A stretch of 64,000 bases of DNA from Nocardioides okcheonensis. GTDB lineage: Bacteria > Actinomycetota > Actinomycetes > Propionibacteriales > Nocardioidaceae. Shown here one piece after another: positions 25,692-34,334 of this stretch. Every line of letters begins with the position of its first letter. Within the stretch, counting starts at the first letter, position 1. The notes under the pieces are model-generated. The model ran no database searches. It was not told the origin of the DNA and worked only from the letters and a program-made list of their open reading frames with translations. The position numbers and the translations under genes were made by a program. The DNA is taken from contig NZ_CP087710.1 of the NCBI RefSeq assembly GCF_020991065.1, positions 3,782,001 to 3,846,000 on the forward strand. Direction: 5' to 3'.

Positions 25692-26186
25692 GTGGACGAC
25701 GAGGGGTTCACCGACTGGGCAGCGGGCTGCCAGCAGTCCCTGCTGCGGTCGGCCTACCTGCTCACCGGCGACCTGCACCGTGCGCAGGACCTGGTGCAGG
25801 AGGCGCTCGTCAAGGTCGCGCTGCGCTGGCACCGGCTCCGCGACCAGGACCCCACCTCGTACGCCCGCCGGATCGTCGTGCGCGACAACGTGAGCTGGTG
25901 GAGGCGTCGTCGGGAGACCGTCGGCACCGACGCCGACCTCGCCGTGGGCGACGGAGCGAGCAGCGATCCCGCCGCCGCGCTGGTGGTGCGGCAGGCCCTG
26001 ATGCGGCTCACCGCCGCCCAGCGGGCGGTCGTCGTCCTGAGGCACCTCGACGACCTCTCCGAGCGCGAGACCGCCGAGATCCTCGGCGTCAGCATCGGGA
26101 CGGTCAAGAGCCAGAACGCCGCCGCCCTCGCGCGGCTGCGGACCGGCGCCCCGGAACTGCTCGACCTCACCGGAGGGCACCCATGA
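25692..26186 (+). CDS. SigE-family ECF RNA polymerase sigma factor
   Basis: 164 residues, GTG start. Region 2: LLRSAYLLTGDLHRAQDLVQEALVKVALRWHRL (about 17-50). Region 4: LTAAQRAVVVLRHLDDLSERETAEILGVSIGTVKSQNAAALARLR (about 105-150). This is the SigE-family subgroup widespread in Streptomyces and Nocardioides. The stop overlaps the ATG of the following membrane-anchored protein (ATGA), the usual arrangement of a sigma factor and its regulator. Confidence 0.92.
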   Translation: MDDEGFTDWAAGCQQSLLRSAYLLTGDLHRAQDLVQEALVKVALRWHRLRDQDPTSYARRIVVRDNVSWWRRRRETVGTDADLAVGDGASSDPAAALVVRQALMRLTAAQRAVVVLRHLDDLSERETAEILGVSIGTVKSQNAAALARLRTGAPELLDLTGGHP

Positions 26187-27418
26187 ACGAGCTGCACGAC
26201 CTGCTGGCCGGCGCGACCGATCGCGTCGAGAACCCTCGCCTCGAGCACGCGGCGCTCCGGGTCGCGCGGCGTCGGCGCACGCGCCGGCGAGGTGCCGCCG
26301 CGGCGGCGGCCGCGTCCGCCCTGGCCGTGGCGGTCGTCGTCGGCGTCCAGGGCGTGGGTCGCGTCGGCTCGCCCCAGCCGGCCGCCCCCCACGCGCACGG
26401 CGCCCACACCGACCCCACCCCCGCGCCGAGCCCGTCCGTCCGTGACGACGACGTCGCGAAGGTCTGGCCGGAGTGGGATCCCCGCGAGGTCGACCGGCTG
26501 CCGGCCGCACCCGACCGGGTGGCCCCCGCGCTCCCGCGCACGATCGCGCCCCCCGCGTCGTCCCCGCCGCTCGCCGACGCCCCGATCGACGCCGCGGTCG
26601 TCGCGGTGGAGCAGGACGGCGTCGCGCAGGTGCTCGGCAGCGGGGGTGAGTGGCGGACCGTGCCGGTCGCCGGCCGGCACCCCGTCCTCGCGCTCAGCCC
26701 GAGCGGCACCCGGCTGGCGATCTCCTACTACCCCGACGGGGACCCGTCCGGCCACGACTACGGCGTCACGACCTACGACCTCGCCAGCGGCAGTGCTGCG
26801 TACGTCCCCGTCCCGGACGGCTTCGTCCCGCGCGACGACACCGGCTGGTCGTTCCGCGACGACGACACCCTGCTGCTGGTCACCGGCGCCCGGGCGTACG
26901 CCGTCGACGCCGCCTCCGGGGAGACCTCGGAGACGTTCGCCCCGAGCGGGATCGAGTCGACCCTGGACCCCGACGGCGCCTGGCTGACCAGCGCCGACTT
27001 CGACCAGCCCAACGTCCTCACCGACTACGCGGGAGGCGCCCCGCGCGAGGTGAGCATGGACCTCACCGGACGGCTGTCGCGCCTGCAGGCCAACGCGGAC
27101 ACGGTGGTGGGGACGACCTACGACGACCAGCAGTACAGCGTGGTGGTCGCGGACCGCGAGACCCTGACCCCACAGCACCGGTTGCCCGTGCTCGACCCGG
27201 AGGCCAACTACAGCAACTGGGGCCTCAGCACCCTCGCCCTCACCGACGACGGCACCGTCCTGCTGCGCGTGGCGAAGATCGACCGGTCCGGCGGGCACGG
27301 TTCGCGCGTGGTCGCCTGGCGACCCAGCACCGGCGAGCTGTCGGTCGTGAGCACCACCGACCTGACGGTGGAGGCGCTCCTCGTCTACGCCACCGGCGCG
27401 CTCCGCGCGTCCGGCTAG
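26183..27418 (+). CDS. Membrane-anchored extracytoplasmic protein coupled to the sigma gene (possible anti-sigma)
   Basis: 411 residues. A short cytoplasmic head (1-40, MNELHDLLAGATDRVENPRL followed by Arg-rich VARRRRTRRRG) leads to one transmembrane helix (about 41-60, Ala/Val-rich). A Pro-rich linker and about 300 residues of beta-propeller-like repeats follow (VLALSPSGTRLAISYYPDG, WSFRDDDTLLLVTGA, LSTLALTDDGTVLLRVA). The topology (short N-terminal cytoplasmic segment, single helix, large outer domain) and the ATGA coupling fit a sensor or anti-sigma partner of the SigE-type factor. The head lacks a recognisable zinc-binding anti-sigma motif, so the assignment is inferential. Confidence 0.75.
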   Translation: MNELHDLLAGATDRVENPRLEHAALRVARRRRTRRRGAAAAAAASALAVAVVVGVQGVGRVGSPQPAAPHAHGAHTDPTPAPSPSVRDDDVAKVWPEWDPREVDRLPAAPDRVAPALPRTIAPPASSPPLADAPIDAAVVAVEQDGVAQVLGSGGEWRTVPVAGRHPVLALSPSGTRLAISYYPDGDPSGHDYGVTTYDLASGSAAYVPVPDGFVPRDDTGWSFRDDDTLLLVTGARAYAVDAASGETSETFAPSGIESTLDPDGAWLTSADFDQPNVLTDYAGGAPREVSMDLTGRLSRLQANADTVVGTTYDDQQYSVVVADRETLTPQHRLPVLDPEANYSNWGLSTLALTDDGTVLLRVAKIDRSGGHGSRVVAWRPSTGELSVVSTTDLTVEALLVYATGALRASG

Positions 27419-29112
27419 GCCCGGGACCCGCCCAGCGCCCGCCCGACCGCCCGCCCCGAGAAGATGCAGCCGCCGAGAAAGGTGCCCTCGAGCGCGTTGT
27501 AGCCGTGCACCCCGCCGCCGCCGAACCCGGCGACCTCGCCCGCCGCGTACAGCCCCGGGACGGGGGTGCCGTCGGCGGCCAGGCAGCGGCCGTCGAGGTC
27601 GGTCTCCAGGCCGCCGAGGGTCTTGCGGGACAGGATGTTGAGGCGCACGGCGATGAGCGGGCCGTGGGCGGGGTCGAGGATCCGGTGGGGCTTCGCCACC
27701 CGGATCAGCTTGTCGGTGCGGCTGCGGCGGGCGTTGTGGATCGCCATCACCTGCACGTCCTTGCTGAAGTCGTTGGCCACCTCGCGGTCCCGGGCGACGA
27801 TCTCGCGCTCCAGGGACTCGGCGTCGAGCTTCGGCCCCCGCGCCAGCTCGTTCATGCCGGTCACCAGCTCGTCCAGCGAGTCGGCCACGACGAAGTCGAC
27901 GCCGTGCTCCTTGAACGCCTCGACCGGTCCGGGCGCGCCCTTGGCGAGCCGGCTCTGCGCGAGGAACCTGAGGTCCTTGCCGGTGATGTCGGGGTTCTGC
28001 TCCGAGCCCGACAGGGCGAACTCCTTCTCGATGATCGACTGGGTCAGCACGAACCACGAGTAGTCGTGACCGGCGGCGAGGATCTGCTTCATCGCGCCGA
28101 TCGAGTCCGCGCCCGGCACACCGGACATCCCCTCGAGCCGCCTGCCGGTGGCGTCGAACCACATCGACGACGGGCCGGGCAGGATGCGGATCGCGTGGTC
28201 GGGCCAGACCGGGTCCCAGTTGTGGATGCCCTCGACGTAGGCCCACATCCGGTCCTTGTTGACCATCGTCGCGCCGGCCGCCTCCGCGATGCCCTGCATC
28301 CGTCCGTCGACGTGGGCCGGGACGCCGGAGATCAGGTGGTCGGGGGCCGGGCCGACGCGGTCGGTGGGCCAGTTGCGGCGCATCAGCTCGTGGTTGTGGC
28401 CGATGCCGCCGGAGGTCACCACGACGGCGGGGGCACGGAGGTCGAAGTCGCCCACCACGTCGCGGTTCGACCGTACGCCGCGGGCCGCGTCGTCCTCGGC
28501 CAGCACCGCGCCGCGGACGCCGACGACCGCGCCGTCCTCCACCACCAGCTCGTCGGCGCGGTGGCGGAACGCGAAGCGCACCAGCCCGGCCTCCTCGGCG
28601 CGCTGCACCGGCTCGGCGAAGATCCGCACCACCTCGGGGCCGGTGCCCCAGGTGAGGTGGAAGCGCGGCACGGAGTTGCCGTGGCCGAGCGCCCGGCCGT
28701 CCCCGCGCTCGGCCCAGCCGACGAACGGGAGCGAGCGCAGGCCGAGGGCGCGGAGATAGTCGCGCTTCTCCTCGTGGGCGAACCGGACGTACGCCTCGGC
28801 CCACCGCTGCGGCCAGAGGTCCTCGCCGCGGCCGGGGCCGTCGGTGCCGTCGCCGAGCCGGTCGAACTGCGCCGAGCCCTGCCAGTCCTGCCAGGCCAGC
28901 TCGGGGGAGTCCGTGATGCCCATCCGGCGCTGCTCGGGGCTGTCGACGAAGAACAGCCCGCCGAGCGACCACCACGCCTGCCCGCCGAGGTTGGCGCGGT
29001 TCTCCTGGTCGAGCACCAGGACCCGCTTGCCGGCCAGCGCCAGCTCGTGGGTGGCGACGAGGCCGGCCAGCCCGGCGCCGACGACGATCGCGTCGGGGGT
29101 GAAGTCGTTCAT
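27415..29112 (-). CDS. FAD-binding dehydrogenase (KsdD/flavocytochrome c-type)
   Basis: 565 residues. FAD-binding VVGAGLAGLVATHELALAGKRVL (9-31), an FAD_binding_2 core including VTSGGIGHNHELMRRNWP and MVNKDRMWAYVEGIHNW, and the C-terminal GLYAAGEVAGFGGGGVHGYNALEGTFLGG that closes the isoalloxazine site in 3-ketosteroid dehydrogenase/fumarate reductase relatives. The family introduces or reduces C=C bonds; a steroid or other ring substrate is possible but not shown. It overlaps the TetR gene stop (ATGA), so it is the second gene of a TetR-led operon and its likely target. The 3' end overlaps the opposite gene by 4 bp. Confidence 0.9.
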   Translation of the reverse strand: MNDFTPDAIVVGAGLAGLVATHELALAGKRVLVLDQENRANLGGQAWWSLGGLFFVDSPEQRRMGITDSPELAWQDWQGSAQFDRLGDGTDGPGRGEDLWPQRWAEAYVRFAHEEKRDYLRALGLRSLPFVGWAERGDGRALGHGNSVPRFHLTWGTGPEVVRIFAEPVQRAEEAGLVRFAFRHRADELVVEDGAVVGVRGAVLAEDDAARGVRSNRDVVGDFDLRAPAVVVTSGGIGHNHELMRRNWPTDRVGPAPDHLISGVPAHVDGRMQGIAEAAGATMVNKDRMWAYVEGIHNWDPVWPDHAIRILPGPSSMWFDATGRRLEGMSGVPGADSIGAMKQILAAGHDYSWFVLTQSIIEKEFALSGSEQNPDITGKDLRFLAQSRLAKGAPGPVEAFKEHGVDFVVADSLDELVTGMNELARGPKLDAESLEREIVARDREVANDFSKDVQVMAIHNARRSRTDKLIRVAKPHRILDPAHGPLIAVRLNILSRKTLGGLETDLDGRCLAADGTPVPGLYAAGEVAGFGGGGVHGYNALEGTFLGGCIFSGRAVGRALGGSRA

Positions 29113-29735
29113 CGGGTCTCCTGCTCGTAGCGGCTGACGATCATCTCGGCGAGCAGGCGCAGCGCCCGCTCCACCGTGCGGCCCGGTGGTGCCGCGGGGT
29201 CGGGGTCCAGGGCGGAGAAGGCCAGCCCGTCGAGGAAGTTGACGACGATGCTCAGCACCGGGGCGAGGTCGTCGGCCGGCAGCCGGGCGGCCCAGAGGTC
29301 GCCGGCGACGGCGAGCATCCGCTCCTGCAGCGACTCGCGCGCCGGGACCAGCGCGTCGCGGAGGTCGGCGTCGGCGCGGGCGGCCACCAGCAGCTCGCGC
29401 CAGGTCTGGTTGGCGGGGGAGAGCACGGCGGTGCGCAGGTGGGCGAGGACGTCCGTGACCGCGTCGACGCTCGCCACGTCGGAGCCGACCGTCGTGCGGA
29501 ACTCCTCGACGTTGCGCCGCGCGACGTGCTCGGCGGTCGCCACCAGCAGCGCCTGGCGGGTGGGGAAGTGGCGGAACAGCGCGCCCTGGCTGACTCCGGC
29601 GCGCGCGCAGACGGCCGCGGTGGACGTGGCGGCGTACCCGCTCTCGGCCAGGCACGCCGCCGTCGCGTCGAGGAGCGCGGCGATGGTGCCGGCGCGGCGC
29701 TCGGCCTGCGTACGACGGACGGGCGCGGTGGTCAT
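29109..29735 (-). CDS. TetR/AcrR family transcriptional regulator
   Basis: 208 residues with the HTH SGYAATSTAAVCARAGVSQGALFRHFPTRQALLVATAEHV (about 32-70) and an all-helical ligand domain ending RLLAEMIVSRYEQETR. It is the first gene of a two-gene unit with the FAD-dependent dehydrogenase, coupled by ATGA overlap. A 24-bp near-palindrome 16 bp upstream of the ATG is the probable autoregulatory operator, so the effector is likely a substrate of the dehydrogenase. Confidence 0.92.
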   Translation of the reverse strand: MTTAPVRRTQAERRAGTIAALLDATAACLAESGYAATSTAAVCARAGVSQGALFRHFPTRQALLVATAEHVARRNVEEFRTTVGSDVASVDAVTDVLAHLRTAVLSPANQTWRELLVAARADADLRDALVPARESLQERMLAVAGDLWAARLPADDLAPVLSIVVNFLDGLAFSALDPDPAAPPGRTVERALRLLAEMIVSRYEQETR

Positions 29736-29750
29736 GCGCCCAGTGTCACA

Positions 29751-29774
29751 TAGAAAGCGAGTGCTCGCTATCTA
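29751..29774. promoter_or_regulatory. TetR operator palindrome
   Basis: TAGA-A-AGCGAG/TG/CTCGCT-A-TCTA: 10 of 12 positions symmetric, with an inner 6-bp perfect arm pair around TG. It lies in the promoter region of the TetR/FAD-dehydrogenase operon. Confidence 0.65.
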
Positions 29775-29786
29775 ATGTTTGCCGGG

Positions 29787-29836
29787 GCGGTGTCCCAGCC
29801 ACCTTTTCGGGCAACGGAATGTCGGTGGCACACCGC
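29787..29836. repeat. Palindromic repeat unit 1 (50-bp family)
   Basis: Stem arms GCGGTGTCCCAGCCAC and GTCGGTGGCACACCGC pair at 13 of 16 positions around TCGGGCAACG. About 41 of 50 positions match unit 2 at 29869-29918. Confidence 0.7.
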
Positions 29837-29866
29837 TCGGGGGTGCGCCACGGTCAGGTACGCCAC

Positions 29867-29920
29867 GAGCGGTGCCCCAGCCACACTCTCGGACGACGGA
29901 GTGTGGGTGGGACACCGCTC
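29867..29920. repeat. Palindromic repeat unit 2 (50-bp family), possible terminator
   Basis: 22-nt arms (29867-29888 and 29899-29920) pair at 20 of 22 positions around the loop TCGGACGACG. It lies 28 bp after the stop of the acyl-CoA carboxylase alpha gene on that gene's strand, so it may also terminate its transcript. Confidence 0.7.
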
Positions 29921-29948
29921 GGCGGGGAGAACAGGCGGGCGGCGGACG

Positions 29949-31727
29949 TCAGTCCTTGATCTCGCAGATGACCGCGCCGTTGGTGACGGTGGCGCCGACC
30001 TCGGCCTGGAGGCCGGTGACGGTGCCGGCCTTGTGGGCCTTGAGGGGCTGCTCCATCTTCATCGCCTCCATGACCACGATGACGTCGCCCTCGGCGACGG
30101 TGGCGCCCTCGTCGACCGCGACCTTGACGATGGTGCCCTGCATGGGGGAGGTGACGGCGTCGCCGGAGGCCGCGGCGCCGGCCTTCTTCGCCGAGCGCTT
30201 GCCGGCCTTCTTCGCACCGCCGCCGGCGCCGCCGACCGCCAGTCCGCCGAGCCCGGCCGGGAGGACGACCTCGAGGCGGCGGCCGCCGACCTCGACGGTG
30301 ACCTTCTGCCGCTCGCCGGCCTCCTCGCCCTCGGCGACGTCGCCGGAGTAGGGCTCGAGCTGGTTGTCGAACTCGGTCTCGATCCACTGCGTGTAGACGG
30401 TGAACTCGCCCTCGCCGGACGGGGTCGACGCGCCGACGTAGGCCGGGTCGGAGACCACGGCTCGGTGGAACGGGATCACGGTCGGCATGCCGTCGACGAC
30501 GAACTCGTCGAGGGCGCGGCGCGAGCGCTCGAGCGCCTGGGTGCGGGTGGTGCCGGTGACGATGAGTTTGGCGATGAGGGAGTCGAACGAGCCGGGGACG
30601 GTCTCGCCGTTCTCGTAGCCGCCGTCGAGGCGTACGCCCGGACCCGACGGCGGCGACCACGCCGAGAGGGTGCCGGGTGCGGGCATGAAGTTGCGGCCGC
30701 CGTCCTCGGCGTTGATGCGGAACTCGATGGAGTGGCCGCGGATCTCGGGGTCGTCGTAGCCGAGCTCCTCGCCGGCCGCGATGCGGAACATCTCGCGGAC
30801 CAGGTCGATGCCGGTGACCTCCTCGGAGACGCAGTGCTCGACCTGGAGGCGGGTGTTGACCTCGAGGAACGAGATGGTGCCGTCCTGCGCGACGAGGAAC
30901 TCGCACGTGCCGGCGCCGTGGTAGCCGGCCTCCTTGAGGATCCGCTTGGAGGAGTCGTAGAGCTCGGCGAGCTGGGCGTCGGTGAGGAACGGCGCGGGCG
31001 CCTCCTCGACCAGCTTCTGGTTGCGCCGCTGCAGGGAGCAGTCGCGGGTGGAGACGACGACGACGTTGCCGTGCTGGTCGGCCAGGCACTGGGTCTCGAC
31101 GTGGCGCGGCTTGTCGAGGAACTTCTCGACCAGGCACTCGCCGCGACCGAACGCCGTCACGGCCTCGCGGACCGCGGACTCGTAGGCGTCGGGGATCTCC
31201 TCGAGCGTGCGGGCGACCTTGAGGCCGCGCCCGCCGCCGCCGAAGACGGCCTTGATCGCCACCGGCAGGCCGTTGGCCTTCGCGAACTCGACGACCTCGT
31301 CGGCGTCGGCGACGGGGTCCTTGGTGCCGGGGGCGAGCGGGGCGTTGGCGCGGTCGGCGATGTGCTTGGCCTTCGCCTTGTCGCCCAGCGCCTCGATCGC
31401 GGCGGGCGGAGGGCCGATCCAGACGAGCCCGGCGTCGATGACGGCCTGGGCGAAGTCGGCGTTCTCGGCGAGGAAGCCGTAGCCGGGGTGCACAGAATCA
31501 GCGCCGGAGTCGGTGGCGACCTTGATGATCTTGGCGATGTCGAGGTAGGAGTCGGCCGGCGTCGCGCCGCCGAGGGAGTGGGCCTCGTCGGCGAGCCGCA
31601 CGTGGAGCGCGTCGCGGTCGGGCTCGGCGTAGACCGCCACGGAGCCGATGCCGGCGTCCTTGCAGGCGCGGATGACGCGGACGGCGATCTCGCCGCGGTT
31701 GGCGATGAGGACCTTCTTCAAGCTCAC
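29949..31727 (-). CDS. accA3: Acyl-CoA carboxylase alpha chain (biotin carboxylase plus BCCP)
   Basis: 592 residues. Biotin carboxylase domain (1-450): [56 protein letters not shown] linker follows (about 450-520, with the Lys/Ala-rich [12 protein letters not shown]), then a C-terminal biotinyl domain with [12 protein letters not shown]. This is the actinobacterial AccA3 layout, shared by acetyl- and propionyl-CoA carboxylases, which pairs with separate beta and epsilon subunits; both are encoded at 48.2-50.2 kb. The GTG at 31727 has AGGAG 8 nt upstream; a longer frame would add an unrelated leader. Two palindromic repeats follow the stop. Confidence 0.95.
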   Translation of the reverse strand: MSLKKVLIANRGEIAVRVIRACKDAGIGSVAVYAEPDRDALHVRLADEAHSLGGATPADSYLDIAKIIKVATDSGADSVHPGYGFLAENADFAQAVIDAGLVWIGPPPAAIEALGDKAKAKHIADRANAPLAPGTKDPVADADEVVEFAKANGLPVAIKAVFGGGGRGLKVARTLEEIPDAYESAVREAVTAFGRGECLVEKFLDKPRHVETQCLADQHGNVVVVSTRDCSLQRRNQKLVEEAPAPFLTDAQLAELYDSSKRILKEAGYHGAGTCEFLVAQDGTISFLEVNTRLQVEHCVSEEVTGIDLVREMFRIAAGEELGYDDPEIRGHSIEFRINAEDGGRNFMPAPGTLSAWSPPSGPGVRLDGGYENGETVPGSFDSLIAKLIVTGTTRTQALERSRRALDEFVVDGMPTVIPFHRAVVSDPAYVGASTPSGEGEFTVYTQWIETEFDNQLEPYSGDVAEGEEAGERQKVTVEVGGRRLEVVLPAGLGGLAVGGAGGGAKKAGKRSAKKAGAAASGDAVTSPMQGTIVKVAVDEGATVAEGDVIVVMEAMKMEQPLKAHKAGTVTGLQAEVGATVTNGAVICEIKD

Positions 31728-31794
31728 GCGGGACTCCTGGCGGTGACACGGGATGGGGCGGCCGGGTGGCCGGGGTGGCGTACCGCTGGGCAGG

Positions 31795-32735
31795 CTACCG
31801 CGACCCGAGCACGGCCCGACCGACAGCATGGTGCAACGGACGTACGACGCGTCCGAAGGCGATGCCGACGGCCAGCGAGGCCCCCAGCGCGAGCCACGGG
31901 TGGCCGGCGTCCTCGAGTGCGGGGTAGACCTGCCAGTGGGTGAGGTAGATGAACAGGCTCGCGCCCGCGAGCACGCCCGCAGCCCGCGCCAGCCGCGCGG
32001 GCACCGGCACGTGCGGCAGCCACAGCATCAGCAGGAAGCCGCCCAGCACGATCGCCTCGCGGTGCGGCTGGCCGAAGAACCCGACGGTCAGCGCGGTCGC
32101 CAGCGCGGACACGAGCAGGCGGCGCCGGGTGCTGTCAGCCCGGGCGCCCGCCCAGCCGAGCGCGAAGAAGAAGGCCACCACGAGCGTGGTGTAGCGCTCG
32201 GTGTGGCCCGCGCGCAGGCCGACCTCGGCGAATCGCGCGAGCGCGGCGAGCGCGAGCACGGCGAGCGCGAAGCGGAACGGGTCGCGCCGCTCGAGGCGGT
32301 GCAGGGCCGGCACGCAGGTGAGCGCGAGCGCGCCGACGGTGAGCCAGACGAGCGACTCGAGGAACCACAGCTGCCACCGGTCGTCCCACTCCGAGGAGCT
32401 CACCAGCTCGCGCACGAAGAACGTGGTGGCCCAGTCATAGCTGCCGAGGACGAGCGCGACGGTCCCGACCCACAGCACCGACGGCACGACCAGCTGCGAC
32501 AGCCCGGCGAGGCCGTGGCGCAGCCGGACGCCGGCGCCACCGGCGGCGGAGAGCTGGAAGCGGGCGAAGTTGAAGCCGGCGAGGGCCAGCAGCAGGTGGG
32601 CGCCGCCCTCGAGGCGGACCAGGTCGACGTGGCTGGCGACCACGAAGAGGATCGCCAGTGCCCGCAGGGCGACCGTCGTGTCGAGGCGGGCCCAGCGCCG
32701 GCGGGAGCGGACCCGGCCGCGCCCGCCTCGTCGGC
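31795..32735 (-). pseudogene. Acyltransferase-3-type membrane domain, frameshifted continuation of the adenylation/carrier gene
   Basis: About 310 codons in a different frame from the upstream adenylation/carrier gene, with no ATG, GTG or TTG near their beginning. The segment starts RRRWARLDTTVALRALAILFVVASH, the first helix and catalytic-His region of acyltransferase-3 (OafA/NodX-like) proteins. About ten hydrophobic helices follow ([35 protein letters not shown]). The family transfers acyl groups to surface sugars or lipids. It reads naturally as the C-terminal domain of the protein encoded at 32400-34334. Joining them needs a net -1 shift (one base missing) within about 32690-32730, in the linker. 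A true single gene would run 31795-34334. Confidence 0.65.
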
Positions 32736-34334
32736 CAGCCGCTGGAGCTCGCCCACGGTGCGGGTGTGCCAGCCGGCCGGGAGGCCGCCGGGGAGGTGGT
32801 CGGCGAGGCGCGTGGCGAGCTCGACGTAGGACAGCGAGTCGCCGCCGAGGGCGACGAACGAGTCGTCGGGGCCGGCGTCCGGGCGGCCCAGCACGCGCGC
32901 GAAGTCGGCCCGTACGTCCCGGGTCGCGCGGTCCGCGGCCGGCCCGCGGGTCGCGGCCTCCTCGGTCGCGGCGAGCCCGAGCAGCGCGGCGCGGTCGACC
33001 TTGCCGCTGGCGGTGAGCGGATCCTCGGCGAGCAGGTGCACGACGACGGCGTGGGCCGGCACGCCGCACTGGTCGGTGACGAGGGTGCGGGCGGCGCCGC
33101 GGTGCCGCCCGTGGCGCAGGAACACGTGCACGGCGCGGTCGGTCGCGACCACCCGGGCGTGGCGGTCGACCTCGGCGGCGAGGTGGCGCTCGACGGCGTC
33201 GAGGTCGAGGCGCAGGCCGAAGACCTTGCCGTAGCGGTTGCGCCGGCCGACGACCTCGAACAGCCCGTCGACCTCGCGCGCGAGGTCCCCGGTGCGCAGG
33301 TCCTCGACCTCGCGGCCGCGGGCCAGGTCGGCGGGGGCGTGCGCGTAGCCGAGCATCACGTTGGGCCCGGAGTAGCAGAGCTCGCCGACCCCGGGGCGCT
33401 CGTCGACCGACTCGTCGAGCCAGAGCCGGCCGCCGGGCACGGCGACGCCGATCGCGCCGGGGTGGTCCTCGGCCAGGTCGGGCGGCAGCCACGCCATCCG
33501 GGCGGTCGCCTCGGTGGCGCCGTACATCACGACGAGGTCCCAGCCGCGCTCGCGGCCGGTGCGGCTCCAGTGGCGTACGGCCTCGGGCGCGAGCCGTCCG
33601 CCCGCCTGGGTGACCTGCCGCAGCGTCGGGAGGTCGCGGTCGGCGAACCCGCTCGCGTCGAGCAGGTCGAAGGTGTGCGGGACGCCGGCGAGGCTGGTGG
33701 CACCGCTGCGGGCGAAGAGGTCCCAGAAGCACTCGTCGACCACGCTCAGGTCGGTCAGCACCACGCTGGCGCCGGCGACGAGGTGGGAGTGCAGGACCGA
33801 GAGGCCGTAGCAGTAGTGCAGCGGGAGCGCGGTGATCGCGCGGTCGTCGGGGCCGAGACGGAGGTAGTCGGCGATCGCGGCGGCGTTGCTGGCGACGTTG
33901 TCGCGCGAGAGCCGCACCAGCTTGGGCGAGCCGGTGGTGCCGGACGTGCTGAGCAGCAGCGCGAGGTCGGGGTGCAGGTCGTGCGCGCTGGTCGCGCGGC
34001 GCACGTCGTCGGGCTCCCCGGACACGCAGACCACGTCGGGGTCGTAGGCCGCGACCACCGCGTCGCGCTGGGCGGGGCGGGCGTCGGGCACGACGAGGGC
34101 GACGTGGCCGTGCTGGAGCGCGGCGAGGTAGGCGACCAGGGCGTCGAGCCGGTTGGCGCCCTCCACCAGCACGAGCCGTCGCGCCGGACCCCAGGCCCGC
34201 GCGCGGTCGGCGACCCGTCGGGCCAGGTCTGCGTGGCTGAGGGTGCGGTCGCCGACGACCACCGCCGGTGCGTTGCCGGCGGGGGCGTGGTCGAGCACCG
34301 GCCGCGCCGACGGCCGGGTGGGCGTGAGCGTCAC
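32400..34334 (-). CDS. AMP-dependent adenylation domain plus acyl/peptidyl carrier domain (NRPS-like)
   Basis: Residues 1-470 are an ANL-superfamily adenylation domain: LLLSTSGTTGSPKLVRLS (A3, about 127-144), VVMYGATEATARMAW (A5), LRTGDLAREVDGLFEVVGRR (A7/A8) and the A10 lysine in LTASGKVDRAALL. A carrier domain follows (about 455-540) with the phosphopantetheine serine in FVALGGDSLSYVELA. It activates a carboxylic or amino acid as an adenylate and loads it on the carrier. The last 100 or so codons after the carrier are out of frame with the acyltransferase and are probably not native. The GTG at 34334 overlaps the fbpC stop, placing the gene in the iron-regulated operon. The substrate cannot be read reliably. 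Confidence 0.8.
   Translation of the reverse strand: MTLTPTRPSARPVLDHAPAGNAPAVVVGDRTLSHADLARRVADRARAWGPARRLVLVEGANRLDALVAYLAALQHGHVALVVPDARPAQRDAVVAAYDPDVVCVSGEPDDVRRATSAHDLHPDLALLLSTSGTTGSPKLVRLSRDNVASNAAAIADYLRLGPDDRAITALPLHYCYGLSVLHSHLVAGASVVLTDLSVVDECFWDLFARSGATSLAGVPHTFDLLDASGFADRDLPTLRQVTQAGGRLAPEAVRHWSRTGRERGWDLVVMYGATEATARMAWLPPDLAEDHPGAIGVAVPGGRLWLDESVDERPGVGELCYSGPNVMLGYAHAPADLARGREVEDLRTGDLAREVDGLFEVVGRRNRYGKVFGLRLDLDAVERHLAAEVDRHARVVATDRAVHVFLRHGRHRGAARTLVTDQCGVPAHAVVVHLLAEDPLTASGKVDRAALLGLAATEEAATRGPAADRATRDVRADFARVLGRPDAGPDDSFVALGGDSLSYVELATRLADHLPGGLPAGWHTRTVGELQRLADEAGAAGSAPAGAGPASTRRSPCGHWRSSSWSPATSTWSASRAAPTCCWPSPASTSPASSSPPPVAPASGCATASPGCRSWSCRRCCGSGPSRSSSAAMTGPPRSSCASW

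Noticed and set aside
27415..31943. Overlapping long open frames on both strands across the FAD dehydrogenase and accA3
   Set aside because: Only the minus-strand frames have recognisable domains. The others are composition artefacts.
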